Below are positions 47,244 to 55,898 of a stretch of DNA of 64,000 bases, piece after piece; positions within the stretch are counted from its first letter, which is position 1, and the number at the start of each line of letters is the position of its first letter. This DNA comes from JBBBNV01 sp037137075 (GTDB lineage Bacteria > Bacillota > Bacilli > Paenibacillales > NBRC-103111): assembly GCF_037137075.1 (NCBI RefSeq), contig NZ_JBBBNV010000020.1:26501-90500 (forward strand), in the 5' to 3' direction. The notes beneath the pieces were generated by a model, which made no database searches, was not told where the DNA came from, and saw only the letters and a list, made by a program, of their open reading frames with translations. The position numbers and the translations under genes are program-made.

Positions 47244-48933
47244 CCGCGGGAGAGGCCCGGGCTCTGGCGTAAAGGGGACCGGGGGCCAGGCCCCCCGGCA
47301 GGCTGCCGGGAAGGCGGACACGCCTAATGCTCGGGGAAAAGGCGGAGGTCAAGCTCCGGAACCAAAGCACAGCGGGGATAAAACCGTGGTGCAAGCCAAA
47401 TCGGGGGCCAGAAGCGGAGTTGGAAAGAAAGCGCCGGCCCAAACCAGCCGCCGTCCAATGACGGCACGTGAAGCAGCGTTAGAAGTGCTGATCCGTGTTG
47501 AACAGGACGGGGCGTACAGCAACCTGTTACTCAATCAGACGCTGCAAAAGGCGGGGCTGGAGCGCAACGACAGCGGATTGGCGACCGAACTGGTGTACGG
47601 TGCGATTCAAAGGCGGAACACGCTGGATTACTATATCAGCCTGTTTGTCAGCAAGGGTGCAAGCCGCTTGGAGCCATGGGTGCGCGCACTGCTGCGGCTG
47701 AGCGTGTATCAGCTTGTTTATTTGGACCGGATTCCTGCTCATGCTGCGGTCAATGAGGCGGTAGCTATCGCCAAACGGCGCGGGCATGCGGGCATATCCG
47801 GGATGATCAATGCTGTGCTGCGCAGCATGATCCGCGAGCCGGAGCGTCTTCGGCTGCCGGAGCAGGGCTCTGCGGCAAGCCGGCTTGCGCTGGAGTTCAG
47901 CCATCCGGAGTGGCTTGTCGCCCGCTGGCTGAAGCAGTTCGGCGAAGCTGCAACGGCTGACATGTGCCGGGCGAACAACGAGCCTCCCCATGTGAGCTTG
48001 CGGGTAAATCGGCTGCGTACAAGCCGTGAAGCGCTTCTTGCGGAGCTTGCGGCCGGCGGTTATGACGCGCGGCCCTCGGAGGTCGCACCGGCGGGTATTA
48101 TTGTACGCGGCGGAGGCAACATGGCGCTTACCGACGGGTATCGCTCCGGTGTATTCTCCATTCAGGACGAAAGCTCTATGCTGGTTGCCGAGGCTGTTGC
48201 GCCCGAGAAGGGGATGCTGGTACTGGACTGCTGCGCCGCGCCTGGCGGGAAAACGGTCCACATGGCGGAGCTGATGAATAATCAGGGCACGATCTATGCC
48301 GTGGATCAGCATGAGCATAAACGCCAGCTCATTGATGCTCAAGCGGATCGGCTTGGGCTGGCCTGCATTACATCGGCGACAGCAGATGCACGGCATCTGG
48401 CAGGCCGCTTTCCGGAGGCCTCGTTCGATCGCGTGCTGCTTGATGCGCCCTGCTCCGGGCTCGGCGTAATTCGGCGGAAGCCGGACGTCAAGTGGACCAA
48501 GACGCCGGAGGAAATCACAGCTCTGGCCGCACTCCAGCGGGAGCTGCTGGAGTCGGCCGCGCCTTTGGTGAAGCCCGGCGGCGTTCTGGTGTACAGCACC
48601 TGCACGGTGGAGCCTCTGGAGAACAGCGGGCAGGTGGAGGCTTTTTTGAAGCGGCACCCGGAATTTGCGCCTGATCCGCTGCCTGCTGCGCTATACCGGC
48701 TGCCTGCCCAGGGGCCGAATCGGCTGCAGGGCGGTAGTAGCCTCGATGGGGGCCAAAGGGCCGCAGGCGGAGCGTCAGTGTCCGGAACGTCAGTGTCCCG
48801 CGCGGCCCCTGCGGCAACCGAAGCCGAAGCGGAATTGCACTCCGCCTGCTTGCAGATTTTGCCGCATCATTACGGCACCGACGGCTTCTTCATCGCCAGA
48901 ATGCGCCGCAAAGCGGAATATGATAAAATATAA
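47230..48933 (+). CDS. rsmB: 16S rRNA m5C967 methyltransferase with extended N-terminus
   Basis: At 567 residues it is longer than the usual 430-450. The first ~75 residues are Gly/Lys/Arg/Gln-rich and predicted disordered (GSGVKGTGGQAPRQAAGKAD). Then come the NusB-like RNA-binding domain (AREAALEVLIRVEQDGAYSN) and the Rossmann methyltransferase with LDCCAAPGGKTVHMAELM, DAPCSGLGVIRRKPD (first catalytic region) and YSTCTVEPLENSGQVEAFL (catalytic cysteine). A Gly/Ser-rich insertion of about 45 residues lies near the C-terminus. The extensions are basic or flexible and may add RNA contacts. Confidence 0.93.
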   Translation: MTLNNRGRGPGSGVKGTGGQAPRQAAGKADTPNARGKGGGQAPEPKHSGDKTVVQAKSGARSGVGKKAPAQTSRRPMTAREAALEVLIRVEQDGAYSNLLLNQTLQKAGLERNDSGLATELVYGAIQRRNTLDYYISLFVSKGASRLEPWVRALLRLSVYQLVYLDRIPAHAAVNEAVAIAKRRGHAGISGMINAVLRSMIREPERLRLPEQGSAASRLALEFSHPEWLVARWLKQFGEAATADMCRANNEPPHVSLRVNRLRTSREALLAELAAGGYDARPSEVAPAGIIVRGGGNMALTDGYRSGVFSIQDESSMLVAEAVAPEKGMLVLDCCAAPGGKTVHMAELMNNQGTIYAVDQHEHKRQLIDAQADRLGLACITSATADARHLAGRFPEASFDRVLLDAPCSGLGVIRRKPDVKWTKTPEEITALAALQRELLESAAPLVKPGGVLVYSTCTVEPLENSGQVEAFLKRHPEFAPDPLPAALYRLPAQGPNRLQGGSSLDGGQRAAGGASVSGTSVSRAAPAATEAEAELHSACLQILPHHYGTDGFFIARMRRKAEYDKI

Positions 48934-48980
48934 GTTGCGTTTGCTTATGTTCAACAAATCGGTTATTAGGTTGTGATGGA

Positions 48981-50033
48981 ATGAAGCCTTTTGTATATGA
49001 TCTCAGTCTCGAAGGTTGGCAGGACTGGGTAAAAGAAAACGGGGAGCCGGCTTTCCGCGCCGGACAAATTTTTGACTGGCTGTATGTGAAGCGGGTGGAG
49101 AGCTTCGAGGAGATGAGCAATCTTTCCAAGGCGCTTCGCCAAAAGCTGATGGACCAGTTTGAATTTGTGACCCTGCAGGAAACCGCGCGGTATGAATCCA
49201 ATGACGGCACGGTCAAGTTTTTGTTCGAGCTGTCGGACAAGAATGCGATCGAGACCGTTATCATGAAGCATAGCTATGGCAACAGCGTTTGTGTCACCAC
49301 ACAGGTCGGCTGCCGCATCGGCTGTACATTTTGCGCTTCTACCCTGGGGGGGCTGAAACGCAATTTGTCCAGCGGTGAAATCGTTGCTCAGGTCGTCAAG
49401 GCACAGAAGCTGCTGGACCCGAGCGGCGGGCGTGTCAGCAGTATCGTGATTATGGGTATCGGGGAGCCATTCGAGAACTATGACCCTGTTATGAATTTCT
49501 TGCGCATCATCATTCACGAAAAAGGGCTCAACATCGGGCAGCGGCACATTACGGTGTCCACCAGCGGCATCGTGCCGAATATTTACCGGTTTGCCGATGA
49601 GAATACCCAAATTAATTTGGCGATTTCCATCCACGCCCCGAACGATACGCTGCGTTCCAAGCTCATGCCGGTAAACCGCCGTTTTCCATTCGCGGATTTG
49701 ATTGCCGCCTGCAAATATTATTTGGAGAAGACAGGCCGCCGTATAACGTTTGAGTACGCGCTCATGGGCGGTGTCAATGATCAGCCGGAGCATGCGGAGG
49801 AGCTGGCGGACGTGCTTATCGATATGATGCCGCTGTGCCATGTCAATCTGATTCCGGTCAACTTCGTCCAGGAACGAAACTTTGTGCGCACCTCGCGGGA
49901 CGATATTTTCAACTTCCAGCGTATTTTGGAACGTAAAAAAATTAACGCCACCATCCGGCGGGAGCATGGCAGTGACATTGCGGCAGCCTGTGGACAACTG
50001 CGTGCGAAGCATTTGGAGTCAAAAGCGAGGTGA
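48981..50033 (+). CDS. rlmN: Dual-specificity RNA methyltransferase (23S A2503 / tRNA A37)
   Basis: A 350-residue radical SAM enzyme. It has the cluster motif CRIGCTFCASTLGG, the SAM motif IVIMGIGEPFENYDPVM, ISIHAPND, and the C-terminal catalytic cysteine in IAAACGQLR. The N-terminal RNA-binding part begins MKPFVYDLSLEGWQDWVKEN. Length is normal for the family. Its stop is immediately followed by the prpC ribosome site. Confidence 0.97.
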   Translation: MKPFVYDLSLEGWQDWVKENGEPAFRAGQIFDWLYVKRVESFEEMSNLSKALRQKLMDQFEFVTLQETARYESNDGTVKFLFELSDKNAIETVIMKHSYGNSVCVTTQVGCRIGCTFCASTLGGLKRNLSSGEIVAQVVKAQKLLDPSGGRVSSIVIMGIGEPFENYDPVMNFLRIIIHEKGLNIGQRHITVSTSGIVPNIYRFADENTQINLAISIHAPNDTLRSKLMPVNRRFPFADLIAACKYYLEKTGRRITFEYALMGGVNDQPEHAEELADVLIDMMPLCHVNLIPVNFVQERNFVRTSRDDIFNFQRILERKKINATIRREHGSDIAAACGQLRAKHLESKAR

Positions 50034-50038
50034 TTTGC

Positions 50039-50818
50039 TTGAAAGCTGCGGGCAAAACAGACATCGGGCGCATCCGGGCCGTCAATGAGGACCGGGCGTT
50101 TTTTACAACAGGATTAAGCGGGTATGCACTGGCGATTGTAGCTGACGGCATGGGGGGGCATCAGGCGGGCGATGTGGCCAGCGAGATGGCCATCGATCTC
50201 ATTACCAAGCATCTTGGGGAACGGATTCAAGAAGGAATGACTGCGGTACAGGCAAGCGAGCTGCTGCGGGAGTCCATCCTGTTTGCCAATGATCAGGTGT
50301 TTGAGTATGCGGCCCAGCAAATTCAGCTGCACGGGATGGGCACAACGGTCGTTGCGGCGCTTGCAACCCCGGAGGTACTTATCGTCGCTCATATCGGGGA
50401 CAGCCGGGCTTACCGGCTTGACCGCGCCGGGCTGGTCAAATTGACGGAAGATCATTCGCTCGTCAACGAGCTGTTAAAGAACGGACAGATTACCCCGGAG
50501 GAAGCGAGCAATCATCCCCGGCGCAATGTACTGACCCGAGCGCTTGGGACAGAACCAGATGCCGATGCGGATGTGAATGTGTTTTTTTGGGAGCCCGGCG
50601 ACCAGCTTCTGTTGTGTACGGATGGTCTGAGCGGCCTCGTTTCCGAGAGGGACATTGCCCGGATCGTTAGTGAAAGCAATTCTTTGGAAAAAACTGTCGA
50701 CGGATTAATTGACAGCGCTCTGAAGGCGGGCGGAGACGACAATGTGACCGTTGTGCTTTTGGTCAATGATGAAATCGGCATGAATCAAGAAAGTGGGGTG
50801 AGCGAGCATGATAGGTAA
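50039..50818 (+). CDS. prpC: PP2C-type Ser/Thr protein phosphatase PrpC
   Basis: A 259-residue metal-dependent phosphatase. The start is placed at TTG 50039, 7 bases after GAGGTGAT, because the protein then begins MKAAGKTDIGRIRAVNED as in the family; a GTG three codons earlier overlaps rlmN. Metal-site motifs are VADGMGGHQAGDVASEMA, VAHIGDSRAYRL, LCTDGLSGLV and GGDDNVTVVLL. It reverses phosphorylation by PrkC, encoded next with an 11-base overlap. Confidence 0.95.
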   Translation: MKAAGKTDIGRIRAVNEDRAFFTTGLSGYALAIVADGMGGHQAGDVASEMAIDLITKHLGERIQEGMTAVQASELLRESILFANDQVFEYAAQQIQLHGMGTTVVAALATPEVLIVAHIGDSRAYRLDRAGLVKLTEDHSLVNELLKNGQITPEEASNHPRRNVLTRALGTEPDADADVNVFFWEPGDQLLLCTDGLSGLVSERDIARIVSESNSLEKTVDGLIDSALKAGGDDNVTVVLLVNDEIGMNQESGVSEHDR

Positions 50819-52925
50819 GCAGCTAGGAGGACGGTATGAAATCCTCGAACGAGTCGGCGGAGGCGGGATGGCCATTGTTTATAAGGGCCACGATATGCTG
50901 CTGCATCGCAAGGTAGCCGTGAAGGTGCTTCGCCAGCAGTATGTGCATGATGAAGAATTTATCCGCCGCTTTCGCCGGGAAGCCCAGTCCGCTGCCTCGC
51001 TGTCTCATCCCAATGTAGTCAGTATTTACGATGTGGGACAAGAAGAGGATGTCCATTATATCGTCATGGAATACATTGAAGGCAAGACGCTGAATGATTT
51101 GATTAAGGAACGTGCGCCGCTGCAGGTCGATGAGGCGGTTCATATCGCAGCCCAAATCTGCGATGCGCTGGACCACGCGCATATGAATCAAATCGTGCAC
51201 CGGGATATTAAGCCGCACAACATCCTGCTCGGCATCAACGGCCGCATTAAAGTGACGGATTTCGGTATCGCCCGGGCGGCGGACGCAACGCAAATTACGC
51301 AAACCGGCTCGGTGGTCGGTTCTGTGCATTATTTCTCGCCGGAGCATGCCAAAGGGGTTTCCACCGGCGCCAAATCAGACATTTATTCACTTGGTATTGT
51401 GATGTATCAAATGCTTACCGCACGGCTCCCGTTTTTGGGGGAAAGTCCGATTAGTGTTGCTTTAAAGCATCTGCAGGAAAATGTGGAAGATCCGCGAAAC
51501 GTTAACCCGCTAATTCCGCAAAGCGTTGAGAACATTATTTTGAAATCCATGCGCAAAAATCCCGACGAACGTTATCATTCGGCCGGCGAAATGCTGCGCG
51601 ATTTGGAATCATGCCTGACTCCGCAGCGGCGCTCGGAAGCCAAGCTTGCCTTTTTTGAGGATCGGGAGCTGGATGAGGAACGCACGCTTGTGATGCCGGC
51701 GATACGGGATTCAGGTACTGCCGCAGTGACAACCTCGGCAACGACGGACCGGCATGCAGCTTTCCGCCCGGAGGATGAGCGGCAGGTGGAAGGCAAGAAG
51801 CGGAGCATTTGGGCCCTCGTTGGAATTTGGCTTGCGGTAGCGGTCATTCTCATCGGCGGCATGTGGTTAGCGGTTGTGTATGCACTGGACAAAATCCGTG
51901 TCCCGGAGGTGGAGGTGCCATCCTTTGTCGGTCAGACGGCTAAAGTTGCGGAAGCCCGCTTGACGGAGCTGAAGCTCATTCCGAAGCAGATCACGGAGTA
52001 CAATGAAGCGGTCGCCAAGGATGTCGTGTATGATCAAAAGCCGGCAGGCAGCACTGTCCGCGAAGGGGCGACGGTAAATATATACGTCAGTCTTGGGCCG
52101 CAGCCCAAGCAGATGCCGAATCTTACAGGCAAGACGGCAAAGGAAGCCGAGCAGGAGCTGGCAGCCATCGGGGTACAGCCTTCGCAGATTAAAACAGAAG
52201 AAGTGTTCTATGACGAGGAAGTCGGCAAAATTATTAAACAAAGCCCGGAGGCCGCTGCCGAGATGGACCCGAAAACTGTGGCGGTGAAGCTCACCATCAG
52301 CAAAGGCAAGGATACCTTCGCGATGCCGGACTTGATCGGCAAGACGGAGGAAGTGGCCAAGTCAACGCTGAAGGTGAACGGCCTTGAGCTGAAGGATGAG
52401 GATATTATCCGTCAGCCGAGCCTGAAGCAGACAAAAGGGAAAGTGTTTGACCAGTGGCCGTTTGAAGCCAATGAACCGGTCTCGAAGGGGCAGCGGGTCA
52501 AAATTTACGTCAGCACAGGCCTGCCTGAAGAAGCCGGAGAAATAAAGGTCAGTCTTCCGATTAGCCCGGATAAATCCGGAAAAAGCTCGGAAATCCGCAT
52601 TCTTCTGACCGATGCGCGCTATGAAAACGTCGAGATTAAGAAACAGACCATTACGAAGCAGGAAGTGTTCGAAATCGTTGTCGTGGTGACGAAGGACAAA
52701 AATGCGGTCATTCAAGTGCTTCGCGACAATCAATTAACCGGCGATTCGCGCACAGTGACATACAAGGATTACGAAGCTTCTCAAAATAAAACGTCTACAC
52801 CGGCAAGCGATGCCGGTACGGGCGCGAGCGCCCCTGCTGCTTCGCCGACACCAACGCCGACAGCGAAGCCCGTCTCCACGAAGCAGAACGGCGGGCAGCA
52901 GGCAGCAGCAGGAGGAGGGCATTAA
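50808..52925 (+). CDS. prkC: PASTA-domain Ser/Thr protein kinase PrkC
   Basis: A 705-residue transmembrane kinase. The kinase domain (about 10-270) has the Gly loop RVGGGGMAIVYKG, VAVKVL, catalytic loop HRDIKPHNILL and DFGIAR. After a juxtamembrane stretch, one transmembrane helix lies at about 335-360 (WLAVAVILIGGMWLAVVYAL). Three PASTA repeats follow outside (starting VEVPSFVGQTAKVAEARL, KQMPNLTGKTAKEAEQEL, FAMPDLIGKTEEVAKSTL), then a further beta domain and a Ser/Thr/Pro/Ala-rich tail. PASTA domains bind muropeptides and lipid II. In Bacillus PrkC signals spore germination and wall stress. Confidence 0.97.
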   Translation: MIGKQLGGRYEILERVGGGGMAIVYKGHDMLLHRKVAVKVLRQQYVHDEEFIRRFRREAQSAASLSHPNVVSIYDVGQEEDVHYIVMEYIEGKTLNDLIKERAPLQVDEAVHIAAQICDALDHAHMNQIVHRDIKPHNILLGINGRIKVTDFGIARAADATQITQTGSVVGSVHYFSPEHAKGVSTGAKSDIYSLGIVMYQMLTARLPFLGESPISVALKHLQENVEDPRNVNPLIPQSVENIILKSMRKNPDERYHSAGEMLRDLESCLTPQRRSEAKLAFFEDRELDEERTLVMPAIRDSGTAAVTTSATTDRHAAFRPEDERQVEGKKRSIWALVGIWLAVAVILIGGMWLAVVYALDKIRVPEVEVPSFVGQTAKVAEARLTELKLIPKQITEYNEAVAKDVVYDQKPAGSTVREGATVNIYVSLGPQPKQMPNLTGKTAKEAEQELAAIGVQPSQIKTEEVFYDEEVGKIIKQSPEAAAEMDPKTVAVKLTISKGKDTFAMPDLIGKTEEVAKSTLKVNGLELKDEDIIRQPSLKQTKGKVFDQWPFEANEPVSKGQRVKIYVSTGLPEEAGEIKVSLPISPDKSGKSSEIRILLTDARYENVEIKKQTITKQEVFEIVVVVTKDKNAVIQVLRDNQLTGDSRTVTYKDYEASQNKTSTPASDAGTGASAPAASPTPTPTAKPVSTKQNGGQQAAAGGGH

Positions 52926-53827
52926 TGCCGCAGGGATTGATTGTGAAGGCGCTAAGCGGATATTACTATGTTCAGCCGGAGGGTGAAGAGGCGGACACGC
53001 TCGTCCAATGCCGGGCTCGGGGGATATTCAAGAAAAAAAACATGACCCCGCTTGTCGGGGATCGCGTATTTTACGAGCCGACTGAAAACGGAGAAGGCAC
53101 CGTAACCGAGCTGATGCCCCGCTCCAGTGAGCTTATCCGCCCCCCCGTCAGCAATGTTGAACAGGCGATACTCGTTTTTTCGCTGACTGAGCCTGAGCTC
53201 AATTTTCAATTGCTGGATAAGTTCTTGGTTCATATTGAAAACGCAGGGCTATCTTCGGTTATTTGCTTGACCAAAGCGGATTTCGCGGAGGACAATGAGC
53301 GCCTTAAGGAACTGGCTGATAAGGTGCAGGAAATATATGGCCGAATCGGCTACGAGGTTGTAATGACAAGCTCGCGCAAGGGGACGGGGACAGAGCGAGC
53401 TGCCGAGCTCCTTGCCGGACGCATCAGCGTTTTTTCCGGCCAATCGGGAGTGGGCAAGTCCTCTCTCCTGAACCGGCTGCTGCCCGGCCTGTCGCTGGAG
53501 ACTGCGGAGATTAGCATGAAGCTGGGCCGGGGACGGCACACAACCCGCCATGTAGAGCTGATCGCTCTGCCCGGCGGGGGCTATGTGGCCGACACGCCCG
53601 GCTTTAGCCAGCTTGATTTCCTGCAGATGGAAACCGAGGATTTGGGACGCTGCTTCAAGGAAATGGCCCGGATTTCAAGCAACTGCAGGTTCAGAGGCTG
53701 CACACACGAGCAGGAGCCGGGCTGCGCGGTGAAGGAGGCTTTGGCGGAAGGAGAGATTGCGCCGAGCCGTTACGAGCATTATATTAGCTTCTTACAGGAA
53801 ATGAAGGACAAAAAGCGGAGGTACTAG
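52925..53827 (+). CDS. rsgA: Ribosome small subunit-dependent GTPase RsgA
   Basis: A 300-residue circularly permuted GTPase coupled to prkC by TAATG. An OB-fold N-terminus (MPQGLIVKALSGYYYVQPEG) is followed by G4 (LTKADF), G1 (GQSGVGKSSLLNRLLPG), G3 (DTPGFSQL) and a zinc domain (CRFRGCTHEQEPGCAVKEAL). It tests late 30S assembly. In B. subtilis the homologue (CpgA/YloQ) is next to prkC and is phosphorylated by it. Confidence 0.96.
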   Translation: MPQGLIVKALSGYYYVQPEGEEADTLVQCRARGIFKKKNMTPLVGDRVFYEPTENGEGTVTELMPRSSELIRPPVSNVEQAILVFSLTEPELNFQLLDKFLVHIENAGLSSVICLTKADFAEDNERLKELADKVQEIYGRIGYEVVMTSSRKGTGTERAAELLAGRISVFSGQSGVGKSSLLNRLLPGLSLETAEISMKLGRGRHTTRHVELIALPGGGYVADTPGFSQLDFLQMETEDLGRCFKEMARISSNCRFRGCTHEQEPGCAVKEALAEGEIAPSRYEHYISFLQEMKDKKRRY

Positions 53828-53832
53828 CATAC

Positions 53833-54498
53833 ATGGTCATTATGGCTCCATCAATTTTATCGGCCGATTTCGCGCGGCTTGGGGAAGAAATTCAGGATGT
53901 AGAGCGCGGCGGCGCAGACTGGATTCACGTTGACGTTATGGACGGGCACTTTGTGCCGAATATTACGATTGGCCCGCTGATTGTAGAGGCTGTTCGCCCG
54001 TACACGAAGCTGACGCTGGATGTGCATCTGATGATATCCAATCCGGATGCCTATGTCGGCACATTTGCCAAAGCGGGAGCGGATCTGATTTCCGTTCATG
54101 CGGAAGCGGCGGTGCACCTGCACCGGACGCTGCAAACCATCAAGGACCACGGCAAGCAAGCCGGCGTTGTCTTGAATCCGGCTTCTCCGCTTTCACTGAT
54201 TGAGCATGTGCTGGACGATGTGGATTTGGTGCTCATTATGACGGTCAATCCGGGCTTCGGCGGGCAAGCCTTTATTCCGGGCATGCTCCCGAAAATTCGG
54301 AAGCTTCGCGACATGCTGGATGAGCGGGGACGTACGGGCGTTCATATCGAGGTCGATGGCGGTATCCATGAGGGGACAGCGCCGCTTGTGGCCGAAGCGG
54401 GAGCTAATGTACTGGTTGCGGGCAATGCCGTCTTCGGGCAGCAGGACCGCGCAGGCGCATTATCCGCCATTCGCAACAGCATCACACGAAAGGGGTAG
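53833..54498 (+). CDS. rpe: Ribulose-phosphate 3-epimerase
   Basis: A 221-residue TIM-barrel enzyme of the pentose phosphate pathway converting ribulose-5-P and xylulose-5-P. Motifs are MAPSILSADFARLGEEI, HVDVMDGHFVPNITIGP, LDVHLMI, MTVNPGFGGQAFIPGMLPKI and VDGGIHEGTAPLVAEAGANV. It stands 6 bases after rsgA in a conserved order. Confidence 0.96.
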   Translation: MVIMAPSILSADFARLGEEIQDVERGGADWIHVDVMDGHFVPNITIGPLIVEAVRPYTKLTLDVHLMISNPDAYVGTFAKAGADLISVHAEAAVHLHRTLQTIKDHGKQAGVVLNPASPLSLIEHVLDDVDLVLIMTVNPGFGGQAFIPGMLPKIRKLRDMLDERGRTGVHIEVDGGIHEGTAPLVAEAGANVLVAGNAVFGQQDRAGALSAIRNSITRKG

Positions 54499-54762
54499 AT
54501 GGGTGTGAGGGCGGTCGCTTTTATCGGATACAGCCTGTTGTGCTCTGCGCTGCTGGCGGTTTTTGTCCAGCTTCATGATGTAAGCCGCTATCTTTTTTCT
54601 CTGATTGCGCTGCTGCTCGGAGTACGCTTCTTCCGGAACTATGATTCGATGGGCACGCGGATCGGTTTTGTCGCTACGGTGTTCGTGCTGGCCATGCTGT
54701 TCAGCCTCATTTATTCGATGGCGGCGGAGATGAACGGCTGGTATTACAAAAAGCTGGAGTAG
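54499..54762 (+). CDS. Small integral membrane protein of unknown function
   Basis: An 87-residue protein starting directly at the rpe stop (ATG 54499; AAAGGGG upstream inside rpe). Three hydrophobic segments are visible: FIGYSLLCSALLAVFVQL, YLFSLIALLLGVRFF and GFVATVFVLAMLFSLIYSMA. No family was recognised. It occupies the place where Bacillus has thiN (thiamine pyrophosphokinase) between rpe and spoVM. Expression with the rsgA-rpe operon is likely. Confidence 0.75.
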   Translation: MGVRAVAFIGYSLLCSALLAVFVQLHDVSRYLFSLIALLLGVRFFRNYDSMGTRIGFVATVFVLAMLFSLIYSMAAEMNGWYYKKLE

Positions 54763-54799
54763 CCCGCAGCTTTTCTCTCTCCTTCCCGCGAAGATAGTA

Positions 54800-54828
54800 G
54801 TCACTTTTTGCCGGGGCGTGAATACAAT
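54800..54828 (+). promoter_or_regulatory. Candidate sigma-E promoter of spoVM
   Basis: GTCACTTT (54800-54807), 13 bases and AATACAAT (54821-54828) resemble the sigma-E pattern (GTCATATT and CATACAAT). In B. subtilis spoVM is expressed in the mother cell from a sigma-E promoter. About 70 bases separate it from the start codon. Confidence 0.5.
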
Positions 54829-54899
54829 AGAGGTATAACTGTTTGGAACGCGCTAGTCAAGCTGAGGTGCTCTTCGTAAATCGTGAAGGAGGGGTAGAG

Positions 54900-54980
54900 G
54901 TGAAATTTTACACAATCAAGCTACCGAGATTTTTGGGCGGTTTCGTAAAGGCGATATTGAATTCATTCAGCAAAAACTGA
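54900..54980 (+). CDS. spoVM: Stage V sporulation protein M
   Basis: A 26-residue gene too short for routine prediction. It starts at GTG 54900 behind GAAGGAGGGGTAGAG, and reads MKFYTIKLPRFLGGFVKAIL before a short basic end. This is nearly the B. subtilis SpoVM (which has Lys10 and ends GSFRKD). SpoVM is an amphipathic helix that senses positive curvature of the forespore membrane and anchors SpoIVA, the coat basement layer. Proline 9, essential for its shape, is conserved. The location between the rpe operon and rpmB matches B. subtilis. Confidence 0.96.
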   Translation: MKFYTIKLPRFLGGFVKAILNSFSKN

Positions 54981-55070
54981 TTTCTGTCTTTATACTTACA
55001 CGTTCGTGACCCGCACATACCGAGCACAGGCGAGCTCGCCCTGCTGCCCAAATCGGATAAACCTTATGAA

Positions 55071-55101
55071 AAAAAGCACCCGGCTCAGCAGGTGCTTTTT
55101 G
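55071..55101. terminator. Shared terminator of spoVM and rpmB
   Basis: AAAAAGCACC and GGTGCTTTTT pair over 10 bp around a 10-base loop, with T runs in both directions, between two convergent genes. Confidence 0.92.
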
Positions 55102-55118
55102 TCTGTATACACATTCGA

Positions 55119-55307
55119 TTATACACGAACCACTTTACCGGATTTCAATGCGCGTGTGCTAACATAAACGCGCTTCGGTTTACCGTTAACGAGGATGCGC
55201 ACTTTTTGAACATTGACGCCCCAAGTCCGTTTGGTTCTATTGTTGGCGTGGGACACGTTGTGTCCGCTGCCGGCTTTTCTGCCAGTAATGAAGCATTTGC
55301 GGGACAT
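55119..55307 (-). CDS. rpmB: 50S ribosomal protein L28
   Basis: A 62-residue protein: MSRKCFITGRKAGSGHNVSH, then ANNRTKRTWGVNVQKVRILV and RALKSGKVVRV. It lacks the CxxC pairs of the zinc form, so it is the zinc-free version. It has its own promoter and terminator and is opposed to its neighbours, as in B. subtilis. Confidence 0.97.
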   Translation of the reverse strand: MSRKCFITGRKAGSGHNVSHANNRTKRTWGVNVQKVRILVNGKPKRVYVSTRALKSGKVVRV

Positions 55308-55381
55308 ACCTTACACCTCCTTGAGCAAAATCAGCCGCAGGCGATTTGAAACGCAGGCGATCGTCATAAACATACTTAATA

Positions 55382-55411
55382 ATGATAGCACAGCAGGGAG
55401 AAACTAGTCAA
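55382..55411 (-). promoter_or_regulatory. rpmB promoter
   Basis: On the minus strand TTGACT (55406-55411), an 18-base spacer and TATCAT (55382-55387). Confidence 0.65.
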
Positions 55412-55514
55412 CGACGAGACCAAGACAATTTGCGCATTTATTTCTACCCTTCCTTATAGTAAAATATATGCAATCCATATTTGACGCTGGATAATTGAAG
55501 GAGATGAATGGGAC

Positions 55515-55874
55515 ATGTCAATCCAACTTCAAACTGAGCTCGGAAAAATTCATGTATCCCCGGAGGTCATTTCTGTCTTGGCCGGCTCTGCGGCACTGGA
55601 ATGCTACGGTCTTGTCGGTATGGCTTCCCGAAAGCAGCTGATGGACGGTATTGCCGAGCTGCTGGGAAAAGAAAACCTGAGCCGCGGTGTGGAAATCCGC
55701 CAGGAGCAGGAGCTGGTGAAGCTTGATTTATACATCGTGGTCAGCTACGGGATTAAAATATCCGAGGTTGCACGAAGTGTGCAAACCAAAGTAAAATACA
55801 TGCTGAGTGAAGTGGCAGGCATACATGTGGACGAGATTAATATTATCGTGCAGGGAGTCCGGATTTCCCCATAG
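55515..55874 (+). CDS. yloU: Asp23/Gls24 family protein YloU
   Basis: A 119-residue protein behind GAAGGAGATG. The pattern ISVLAGSAALECYGLVGMAS, then NLSRGVEIRQEQELVKLDLY and GVRISP matches YloU, the Asp23-family protein that precedes fakA in Bacillus. Another copy of the family is at 19602. It is 24 bases from fakA and probably co-transcribed. Confidence 0.94.
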   Translation: MSIQLQTELGKIHVSPEVISVLAGSAALECYGLVGMASRKQLMDGIAELLGKENLSRGVEIRQEQELVKLDLYIVVSYGIKISEVARSVQTKVKYMLSEVAGIHVDEINIIVQGVRISP

Positions 55875-55898
55875 CACACTATAGAAAGGGGAATTGTA

